DNA from: Anianibacter sp965662745
Lineage (GTDB): Bacteria; Pseudomonadota; Alphaproteobacteria; Rhodobacterales; Rhodobacteraceae
Direction: 5' to 3'
DNA length: 23,588 bases
Assembly: GCA_965662745.1 (NCBI GenBank)
Contig: CBFIJK010000054.1
Span: 1-23,588, forward strand
Within the stretch, counting starts at the first letter, position 1. Every line of letters starts with the position of its first letter. The notes below the pieces were generated by a model. It saw only the letters and a program-made list of their open reading frames with translations. It did not search any database and was not told where the DNA came from. The position numbers and the translations under genes are program-made. Shown here piece by piece: positions 1 to 7,200 of the stretch.

Positions 1-593
1 CGGGCAGCCTTGTCGGGGTGCGTGGCCCGTCAGGCGCGGGCAAGTCCACTCTGCTCTATGCGCTTGGCGGCCTGTTGCCTGCATCCGGCAAAGTGACGTG
101 GGGCGAGACCGAAATCCTGTCGCTGGATGATGAGCGCCGCACGGCCTTTCGCGCGGGCCACATCGGCATGATCTTTCAGGATTTCCTGCTGTTCGAGGAA
201 CTTGGCAATCTCGACAATGCGGCCGTGCCCGCCATGTTCGCTCCCCGTGCACAGCGCGCCGCCACGCGGGATGCGGCAGCGTCCAATCTGCGCCATTTGG
301 GGCTGGAGCCGGGCCCGCGCCCGGTGGCGAGCTTTTCCGGCGGCGAGCGCCAGCGCGTCGGTGTGGCGCGTGCGCTGGCCTCTAACGCGCCGATCCTGCT
401 GGCGGATGAGCCGACCGCGAGCTTGCACCGTGAAGCCGCCGACGCGCTGATCAGCGACCTGGTGAATCTGACGCGCGACCATGGCCGTACGCTGATCGCG
501 GTCAGCCACGATCTGCAGCTTCTTGGCCGGATGGACCGTGTGCTTTGGGTCGAAGATGGCGTGCTGCACGAAAGGGCGCCCGATGCTGCGTGA
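1..593 (+). CDS. ABC transporter ATP-binding protein, LolD/MacB type (5' end missing)
   Basis: Nucleotide-binding subunit that hydrolyses ATP in the cytoplasm to drive the FtsX-type permease encoded next. The frame is open from the first complete codon at 3, so the true start lies upstream; 196 codons are visible, against about 220-230 for the family, so roughly 30 N-terminal residues are missing. All catalytic motifs are visible: Walker A GPSGAGKST at 24-50, a Q-loop (IFQDF) near 171-185, the signature FSGGERQ at 333-353, Walker B ILLADEP at 393-413, and the H-loop histidine (SHD) at 507. The sequence reads like the LolD/MacB/FtsE group, whose partners are mechanotransmission-type permeases rather than classical import permeases. 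The stop overlaps the permease start by 11 bp, indicating translational coupling. An internal GTG at 18 is not a plausible start because it would leave too little sequence before Walker A. The substrate cannot be told from this subunit. Confidence 0.95.
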   Translation, partial: GSLVGVRGPSGAGKSTLLYALGGLLPASGKVTWGETEILSLDDERRTAFRAGHIGMIFQDFLLFEELGNLDNAAVPAMFAPRAQRAATRDAAASNLRHLGLEPGPRPVASFSGGERQRVGVARALASNAPILLADEPTASLHREAADALISDLVNLTRDHGRTLIAVSHDLQLLGRMDRVLWVEDGVLHERAPDAA

Positions 594-1899
594 TCTCTGG
601 GACGGTTTGCCGGTTCTGGCGCAGGACATTGCCGTCCTGATCGCGCTGCTCGCGCCGCTGATCCTTATCGGCGCGCTCCTGTTGCGCGGGTTCGCGCCCT
701 GGCCTCTGGTGCGGGCGGTGCTGTGGCGCTTTCGCTGGGCCAACGTGATGTTCGTCGCGCTCATCGCGATATCCGTGGGTATGGGGATCGGGCTGATCGC
801 GCAGGAACGGGGTCTGCGGCAGGGCACAGCCGCCGCCGCCGACAAGTTCGACCTGGTCGTATCGGCCCCCGGCTCCGAGATGACAATCATGCTCGCGACC
901 GTGTTCCTGCAGCCCTCGGACGTGCCACTGCTAGATGGCGCGACCTACAACGCCGTCGCGAACCACGAGAATGTCGAGTTGGCTGCGCCGCTGGCCTTCG
1001 GCGACAGCTATGACGGTGCGCCGGTGATCGGCACGACGATGGATTTCGTGCGGCACCTCACCGATGAGCGGATCGACGGGCGCGCATGGCAGCAGCCCTT
1101 CGAGGCGATCGCCGGGCCCGCCGCGCCGGTGTCCATCGGTCAGGCGTTTTCGCCCGCGCACGGGCAGGGCGACGCGGCAGAGGAGGGCGCGCATGATCTT
1201 GTGGAGTTCACCGTGGTGGGCACGTTCCCCCGCACCGGCACGCCCTGGGACCGCGCAATCCTGATCCCGGTCGAGGCTGTCTGGGAAGTGCACGGCCTTG
1301 CCAATGGCCACGCGCCCGAGGCGGGCGATCAGCTTGGCCCGCCCTTCGATGCCGAGTATTTCCCCGGCACGCCCGCGATCATTGTCCGGGCCGAAGCGCT
1401 GTGGGCGAACTACGCGCTCAGGTCCGAATTCACCCGCCAGAACGAGACGATGGCCTTCTTTCCGGGCACCGTCCTTGCGAACCTTTACCGCGTCATGGGC
1501 GATGTGCGGCAGGTGATGTCGATCATGTCGGTTGTCACGCAGGTGCTTGTGGCAGCCTCGGTGCTTCTGGGCCTGTTCATCCTGACACGGCTTTTTCGCC
1601 GCCAGGTCGCAATGCTGCGCGCGCTCGGCGCGCCGCGCCGCTTCGTGCTGGCGTTTGTCTGGAGTTATGCCGCAAGCCTTCTGGTCGCCGGGACGCTGGC
1701 GGGCATTGCGCTTGGGGTGGGATCGACCGCCGCGATCTCGTCCGTGGTCACACAGCGCACCGACATCCTCGTGAACGCGTCGCTGGGCTGGGGCGAAATC
1801 CACCTCGCCGCCGCGTTTCTCGCCGTGACCAGTCTACTCTCCATCCTGCCTGCCCTTGCCACCCTGCGTCAGCCTGTCGTCGAAGGCCTGCGCGCCTGA
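583..1899 (+). CDS. ABC transporter permease, FtsX/MacB family
   Basis: Inner-membrane permease of 438 residues working with the upstream ATPase. The ATG at 583 overlaps the ATPase gene by 11 bp; an upstream in-frame ATG at 523 would lie deep inside that gene and add a non-hydrophobic extension, so 583 is preferred. Hydrophobic segments are visible at about residues 14-36 and 50-72, then a large periplasmic region (about 75-305), then three more near 308-340, 355-385 and 405-430. This is the MacB_PCD plus FtsX arrangement of the family, with one extra N-terminal segment. The cytoplasmic loop reading RRQVAMLRALGAPRRFV is the typical FtsX-family coupling region between membrane segments. Known relatives move lipoproteins, peptides or macrolides, or transmit mechanical force; some sit beside histidine-rich metal-related proteins, as here. 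A metal-linked envelope role is inferred from that neighbour. Confidence 0.92.
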   Translation: MLRDLWDGLPVLAQDIAVLIALLAPLILIGALLLRGFAPWPLVRAVLWRFRWANVMFVALIAISVGMGIGLIAQERGLRQGTAAAADKFDLVVSAPGSEMTIMLATVFLQPSDVPLLDGATYNAVANHENVELAAPLAFGDSYDGAPVIGTTMDFVRHLTDERIDGRAWQQPFEAIAGPAAPVSIGQAFSPAHGQGDAAEEGAHDLVEFTVVGTFPRTGTPWDRAILIPVEAVWEVHGLANGHAPEAGDQLGPPFDAEYFPGTPAIIVRAEALWANYALRSEFTRQNETMAFFPGTVLANLYRVMGDVRQVMSIMSVVTQVLVAASVLLGLFILTRLFRRQVAMLRALGAPRRFVLAFVWSYAASLLVAGTLAGIALGVGSTAAISSVVTQRTDILVNASLGWGEIHLAAAFLAVTSLLSILPALATLRQPVVEGLRA

Positions 1900-1905
1900 A
1901 TGTCC

Positions 1906-1910
1906 GGAGG
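1906..1910 (+). promoter_or_regulatory. Ribosome binding site of the PCuAC-like gene
   Basis: GGAGG lies 6 bases before the ATG at 1917 and only a few bases after the permease stop at 1897-1899. It fixes the start of the small exported protein and supports co-translation from the same mRNA. Confidence 0.75.
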
Positions 1911-1916
1911 TCCGCC

Positions 1917-2444
1917 ATGACCAAACCCGCCTTGACCACAAGTCTTCTCGCGCTCATCGCCGCGCTCGCCTTTGCCGGTCCTGCCGTTTCCGAAGACGGC
2001 CATGGCCATGAAGAAGACCACGGCGCCGAAGACGCCGAACATGCCTTCGAGGCGGCGGGCGTCACGGTTGTGCATCCCTGGATGAACGCGACCGACGGGC
2101 GCGAGGCGCTGATCTTTCTCGAACTCGAGAATGCCGGCGCAGACCCTTTGTTGCTGGAAGGCGCCATCGTGCCCTTCGCCGAAGAGGCGTCGCTGGTTGG
2201 TTTCACGCTGGACGGCGGCGAGGGCAGCTACGCGGCGCTTCCCTCTGTTCCGGTGCAGCCGGGCCGCCATCTGGACCTTGCTCCGGAAGGTCTGGCCATC
2301 CTTGCCACCGGCCTGTCGGCAAGCTTCGTTGAGGGCGACACGGCCAGCATCACTCTGTTGACCTCTGCCGGTGACATCACGCTGACGGTGGCGGTCGAGG
2401 CAGAGGACGCGCGGCAGCACAGCCATGCGGGGCATGCTCATTGA
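1917..2444 (+). CDS. Exported PCuAC-like protein with His-rich ends and no canonical copper site
   Basis: A 175-residue protein with an N-terminal Sec signal peptide (Lys-containing start, hydrophobic core, likely cleavage after residues reading AVS, near residue 22). Directly after it comes a His/Glu-rich stretch (EDGHGHEEDHGAEDAEH), and the C-terminus ends in another one (QHSHAGHAH). The middle, about residues 45-160, follows the PCuAC (DUF461) pattern: VTVVHPWMNAT, then a LELENAGADPLLLEGA strand pair, then a VPVQPGRHLDLAP turn, then a final strand pair. PCuAC proteins are periplasmic copper chaperones for cytochrome oxidase. Here the usual H-x(n)-M...H-x-M ligands are not visible at their expected places; the His-rich ends may be the metal-binding parts instead. 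It lies 17 bases after the permease gene, so it is probably part of the same transport operon. Metal identity (Cu, Zn or other) is unknown. Confidence 0.8.
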   Translation: MTKPALTTSLLALIAALAFAGPAVSEDGHGHEEDHGAEDAEHAFEAAGVTVVHPWMNATDGREALIFLELENAGADPLLLEGAIVPFAEEASLVGFTLDGGEGSYAALPSVPVQPGRHLDLAPEGLAILATGLSASFVEGDTASITLLTSAGDITLTVAVEAEDARQHSHAGHAH

Positions 2445-2485
2445 CAGCCTGAAAAGCCGCTCTGCAAGCCACTGTTTTTAGGCTG
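2445..2485 (+). repeat. Imperfect inverted repeat directly after the PCuAC-like gene
   Basis: Arms at 2445-2455 (CAGCCTGAAAA) and 2475-2485 (TTTTTAGGCTG) pair at 10 of 11 positions around a 19-base loop, starting at the base after the stop codon. The T-run is inside the stem and no T-tract follows, so it is not a textbook intrinsic terminator. It could still protect the 3' end of the transcript or attenuate transcription between the two gene sets. Confidence 0.35.
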
Positions 2486-2702
2486 TGTTCGACAGAACCA
2501 AGTCCAATCGGCGCGAGCGGGGATTCACGACGAAATTGCGGCGTAGTCCGGTCCCAATCGTGGAACATGACCGGTCGATGGGGCATTTATGATACTTCCT
2601 TCGACGTATGCCGCCCCTGCAGGCCGCGAAGCCCCCAAACTTGTTGACACACGGCCGCCTAAGGCCTTGGTTGCCGGGGCTTTTCAAAATAGCGGGCGAG
2701 TG
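2486..2702 (+). other. Intergenic region between the ABC operon and the secretion unit
   Basis: No gene is recognised here. An open frame runs in phase into the outer-membrane protein gene from an ATG at 2589, but the residues it would add do not look like a signal peptide and would bury the lipoprotein signal, so the stretch is read as untranslated leader. It contains a short GTTC-N4-GAAC palindrome at 2487-2498 and a TTGACA hexamer at 2644-2649. This gap is the most likely place for the promoter of the outer-membrane protein and giant protein genes. Confidence 0.5.
2644..2672 (+). promoter_or_regulatory. Candidate sigma-70-type promoter for the secretion unit
   Basis: A perfect -35 hexamer TTGACA is at 2644-2649. 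At a 17-base spacer the -10 position (2667-2672, TTGGTT) is a poor match. If used, transcription would begin near 2680, about 20 bases before the ATG at 2703, which would also exclude the alternative start at 2589. Weak evidence. Confidence 0.2.
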
Positions 2703-4184
2703 ATGGATATGCGGAAACGCACGATGGGATTTGCGCTTGTGGCATTGGCGGGTCTGGCAGCCTGCGAAGATCCGGGCATTCTCGATGGCAACATCAATGA
2801 GGTCGCCGCCCGCGTGAATTCGGATGCGGTCCGGCCAAGTCTTGACGGCTCTATACGCGCTGACGTCGCTCGGCATGATGCCGATCTGACCAGCTTTGCG
2901 CTGGCCGCCGTCACGAACAGCCCGCTGACCGCAAGCGCGCAATACCGGATGAACGCCGCACGGGCCCGGATCGAGGAAGAGAGCGCGCGCTTTCAGCCGC
3001 AGGTCGGTCTCACCGTCGAAAGCGTCGTGACCCAGCAGACGATCGTGGAATCCTCGAACCCGTCCTTTGCGGGCAACCAAAGCACGTATACCACCCTTGA
3101 TGCGACGATGCGCCTGCAGCAGACGATCCTCGATCTGCCTGCCTCGGCCGAAGTCGCCCGCGCCAAGGCAGAGCTTGAAGCGCGCGCCGCTGATGTCACT
3201 CGGGCACAACAGGATGTGCTTAGCACCGTTCTGAACCGATATGTGGACGGCGCCGAGGCGCTGGAACGCGTGATGCTGGCCGAGGCAGAAGTGGCCTATT
3301 TCGCCCGACTGAATGCTGCAGAACGTCGCCGCGTCGAAGAAGGCGATCTGCGCGGGGCAGAGCGGGGCGTCACGATCAGCGAACTGGCACGCGCACGGTC
3401 CGATCTGGCCATCGCGAAGGCCGATTTCAGGATTCGCGTCGATGCGCTGTGCCGCATGTCTCCGGGGCAGGCCTGTCCGCTTCCGTCGCCGATTTCCGTC
3501 TCGCGGGCCCTTCCGCGTCCGCATCCTCTGACAGACGCCGAACGGCAGGCCGTGGCGTCTGCACCCGAAATTCAGGCGCTCGATGCCGGATTGACTGCCG
3601 CTCTGCGCGAGGTCGACCGCGCACGCACCGGCAACTGGCCGACGATTTCCGCCTATGTCGAGGGCTCGCGCCGGGATCGGGGCGGGTCGCTATTTGACGG
3701 CTCCAGCCTGACCAATACCGTCGATGCGGGGCTCGTCTTTGATTGGCAGTTCCTGCAAGGGGGCCGGACGCAGGCCGCATCCGAGCGTGAATTGAACGAG
3801 GCCTATGCCCTTGGGGCGGAACGAGAAGGCCGCCTGCGTGACCGTGTCGGAGAGCTCGAAGCGGCTGCTGACGGGCTTGAAGCGCTCTGGCAGAACGACC
3901 TCGCCCTGCAGTCGGTTCAGGCCGCCCGCATGCGCGCCGTTCGCGACTTCCGCGCAGAGCTGGGCGAGGGGACCGCGACCGATGTCGAGTTGTCCCGTGC
4001 GCAGCTTGAAGTTGTCCGTGCGTCAATCTTGCGTCGGACAACGCGCCGCACCTATCTTGCCGCAATGATCGCGCGCCAGCGGGCAACCGGTCGACTTGAT
4101 GCGAATATGGTGGACTTGATTAAGCAATTCGTTGATAATTCTGGATATTCCGCTCGTGTCTATGCTCAGGCCAAACGGCCCTGA
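2703..4184 (+). CDS. TolC/OprM-family outer-membrane lipoprotein (type I secretion or efflux duct)
   Basis: A 493-residue outer membrane efflux protein forming a trimeric barrel-tunnel exit duct. The N-terminus is a lipoprotein signal: basic start (MRKR), hydrophobic core, and lipobox LAAC with the lipidated cysteine at residue 21. Two homologous halves are visible, each with long Ala/Glu/Arg-rich helices and a strand segment; examples are residues near 75-90 (YRMNAARARIEEESARFQPQ) and 440-460 (AELGEGTATDVELSRAQLEV), the latter typical of the OEP repeat. Cysteines 250 and 258 (CRMSPGQAC) lie in the linker between the halves and could form a disulfide. The ATG at 2703 is chosen over 2709 and over an in-frame ATG at 2589, because the lipoprotein signal begins here; no strong Shine-Dalgarno sequence is visible. 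It lies 68 bp before the giant gene, which makes it the probable outer-membrane component exporting that protein. No partner ABC transporter or HlyD adaptor is visible in this window. Confidence 0.88.
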   Translation: MDMRKRTMGFALVALAGLAACEDPGILDGNINEVAARVNSDAVRPSLDGSIRADVARHDADLTSFALAAVTNSPLTASAQYRMNAARARIEEESARFQPQVGLTVESVVTQQTIVESSNPSFAGNQSTYTTLDATMRLQQTILDLPASAEVARAKAELEARAADVTRAQQDVLSTVLNRYVDGAEALERVMLAEAEVAYFARLNAAERRRVEEGDLRGAERGVTISELARARSDLAIAKADFRIRVDALCRMSPGQACPLPSPISVSRALPRPHPLTDAERQAVASAPEIQALDAGLTAALREVDRARTGNWPTISAYVEGSRRDRGGSLFDGSSLTNTVDAGLVFDWQFLQGGRTQAASERELNEAYALGAEREGRLRDRVGELEAAADGLEALWQNDLALQSVQAARMRAVRDFRAELGEGTATDVELSRAQLEVVRASILRRTTRRTYLAAMIARQRATGRLDANMVDLIKQFVDNSGYSARVYAQAKRP

Positions 4185-4242
4185 GACGCAGGTCGGTAAG
4201 TGTGCAGTATCGCTGATTCCCCCGCGATCCGGATGCATGCGC

Positions 4243-4255
4243 AGGAGGACATTTG
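4243..4255 (+). promoter_or_regulatory. Shine-Dalgarno and TTG start of the giant gene
   Basis: AGGAGG at 4243-4248 is followed after 4 bases by TTG at 4253. The frame has an upstream stop at 4214-4216, and there is no in-frame ATG or GTG between that stop and 4253. The next in-frame alternative start would remove the LEPR-XLL motif. A nearby ATG at 4233 is out of frame and hits a stop at once. TTG is therefore the only sensible start. Confidence 0.85.
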
Positions 4256-7200
4256 AACAAGAGATTTATCCCGCGCCTTTTCCGCAAGGCTGACAGTCGG
4301 CGGAAAATTTGCGTAGAGCCGCTGGAAGACCGAATCCTTCTGTCGGTCGATCTTCTTCCCTATGCCCCCGAGCCCGATCCCGAGCCGCCGCAAAGCTTTA
4401 CGCGGTCTGCTGTGGACGAGGCGGAACCTGGCGCGGAAATCAGTCAGCATGTCGAGGCCGACGAGGCGCGCGAGCTGGTTCTGATCGACGCAGGCATCGA
4501 GGATACCGAGGCTTTGCGCGCCGCGCTTGGCGATCTGGGGTTTGGCGTCAATCCGAACCGGCAGGTCATCAGCATCGACGAGACAACCGATCTGTCGTCG
4601 ATCCTGAAAGGCCAGCGCTTCGACGCGATCCACTGGCTGGCGCATGGTGAAAGCGCGGGGCAGATGGTCGGCTCGCGCCTTTTGTCGGCAGATGCCGCCA
4701 GTGACGATCCGCTCGTGGCGGCGCTCGACCGGGCGCTGGTTCCGGGCGGCGATCTTATGCTTTACGCCTGCGATCTGGCGAACGGGCTGTTGCCGGAACG
4801 GCTTGCGGTTCTGACCGGGGCCGATGTTGCTGCCTCTGACGATACCACGGGTGTCGCGGGCGACTGGGATCTGGAACGTCAGATCGGCACGATCGAGACG
4901 CGCGCCCTGAACCTGGGCGATTTTGCGGGCACGCTGTCGGCAACGCTCGACCAGGATGAAGCGGCTGCTTTCCTTGCATCCTTTTCGGATGATGTGACCG
5001 TCAACGACGCGACAGTTGGCGCGATTTCGAACGTCTTCGACCGCGCCGCGGAAACCATCAATCAAACCTTCGGCGGTCTGCGTCTTGGCAGTGCCACGGG
5101 CACGCCCGTGGCGGATGTCCTTGGCAGTGTTCTGACCCGGATCGAGGCGGCGGCGGTTGCCGGGTTCAACACGACAGTCGGCACAACAGATGCCGTGGCG
5201 CGCGCGAATTTGATTCTGTCGGCCATGAACGGCGCCAATCTGAACGGCCTTGCGCTTGCCGCTTCGGCCCTTCCGATCACGGCGGCCTTCAACAATGGCA
5301 GCCTTGTCCTGACGCTGAACCTTGGTGCGACAGTCGTGGATTCGGGCTTTGTCGCATGGCAGGCACTTGGCTTGCCAGTGAACAGCACGCGCATCGGCAC
5401 CGGCGCTTCGGTTGCTGGAACGCTGAGCGTTGCGCTGACGGTCAAGACGACTGACATGTCCAAAGCCGCCGCGCGGATCGAGGCGGCACCGGTCTATACC
5501 AATGCTGCCGCGCTATTGGGCGACGGACTGGGGCTCTCCGCGCCCTATCGGACCGGCGGAGCGCTGGAAGGCGCGGCGATTGCGACAAGCGACGCCTGGG
5601 CGACGCTCGCCACCGAGCGTCTGGGCGGCACACAGGCCGACCCGATCACCTGGCTGACGAATGGCCTTGTTTCGCTGACCTCTGCGATCGAACAGGCCGC
5701 GTTCCGCGCGGGCCTTGGCGCATTGGGCGACGAGGCCCGCGACATCAAGCTTGAGACGAACCGCGGGTCTGCCGAATGGACCGCGCTCGACAAGACGCGA
5801 CTGGAACGCAGCTTTGCCGCCGCCGCTGGTGCGCCCGGCGGGCAAGCCTTCCGCGCCGCTCTGACCGGCGCTTTGGCCGAACATGTGAACGTCACGCCCG
5901 CGCCCGCCGCTCTGACGCTGCTGCGCGACCGCGTGCTGACCGTCCTGCGCGGGATGCTGGTTGATGTGACGCTAGATGTCACGCCGCTTTACAGCCTTCA
6001 AGCCACGCTGAAATCGGCCTGGTCGAACCTTCCCGACACGCTCGATCTGGGGCTTGCGACCGCAACCGGATCGCTCACCACATCGGCCATCGGCACCACC
6101 GGCACCGAGGCGCGCACCTTCGAGACGCGCCTGTCGCTGGGCCTTGGCGAGACCGAGATCGAGGCCGGAACGATCGGCCCCGCCACACTGGATGCAAGCG
6201 ATCCCGGACAGATGTCCTGGACCCTGCGCATCGGTGATCAAACCGCCGAGATCACGCAAAGCGCGAACCAGAGCCTGGCCGACGCCATCGCCGAAGACGC
6301 CGCGCAGCTTGCGCTGGATGCGGATGTCACGCTGAGTGTTCAAGGCGATCAGGTCATTGTCGATACCGCGACTTCGGGCGGCGAATTGCCCGCAATCGCC
6401 CTTCTAGGGCAAGTGCAGCTCGCAGAGCTTCCGGTTGCGGCGGATGTCGATCTGTCCCGCTTCGAGATCGAAAGCCGGTCGTCGGGCACAGCCGCCGAGA
6501 TCATCGGCAGCCAGTGGATCGAGACGCTGCCCGTGTCCTTCGGCGAAAGCCTTCTGGGCGACGCGCTTTCGGGCGAGTACCAGATAGCCGGATTCAACGC
6601 GGGCGCCGCCGTTCCGGTCATGATCGCCGGGCAGTTCACCGGCGAGACGGACGTCACGGACGCCTTCGACGACATCACTGTATCGACCGGCAATCTGACC
6701 GACGCGTCTCTGAAAACCTGGGTGGAGCTTCCGGGCGAGGCGTCGGCAATCAACGACTGGCTGAACGGCACCGGCGGCGTTGCGCCGCAGGCCCATCCCG
6801 TCGGCCCCGTCGCGCTGAGCCTTCTGTCGCTGATCCGTCTTGAAGACGACATCGCCAAGCCGCCGCGTGCGGTGACAAAGGCCGTGGTGACACCCGCGAC
6901 CCCGGCATCGGACCTTGATACCGCGCAGCTTCCGGTCCTTCGTCAGGGGGAATCCGTCGAGCTTCGCACCGACAATCCGTTCGACGATCTCTTGGGCGAA
7001 CGCAGCGCGCAGGAACAGGCCGATGGCGGCCCGACGCTTGCAGAGCAACAGACTTCCGATCTTGTCACTCTGTCTGAACTCGCGGGCATCGGCGCGTCAA
7101 CGGGTCCGTTGGCCAGCGCGATCCGAGATCTGGCCGATGTGCTCGCCCGCGCATTCGATCCCGACACGATGCGCAATGCAGCCACGCTTGACGCCATGCT

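Noticed and set aside
523..582. Upstream in-frame start for the permease
   Set aside because: It would place 60 more bases inside the ATPase gene and add a Cys-rich, non-hydrophobic extension. The ATG at 583 gives the usual short overlap.
2445..2485. Intrinsic terminator
   Set aside because: The arms pair well, but the T-run is part of the stem and is not followed by a T-tract, so it is recorded only as an inverted repeat.
2487..2498. LexA (SOS) box
   Set aside because: GTTC-N4-GAAC resembles SOS elements, but the alphaproteobacterial LexA site is a GTTC-N7-GTTC direct repeat, so it does not match.
2589..2702. N-terminal extension of the outer-membrane lipoprotein from the ATG at 2589
   Set aside because: It would put 38 residues without signal character before a clear lipoprotein signal peptide.
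2478..3524. Open frame on the - strand (348 codons) across the intergenic gap and the outer-membrane protein gene
   Set aside because: The overlapping + strand protein has a lipoprotein signal and OEP repeats. The - strand translation shows no domain.
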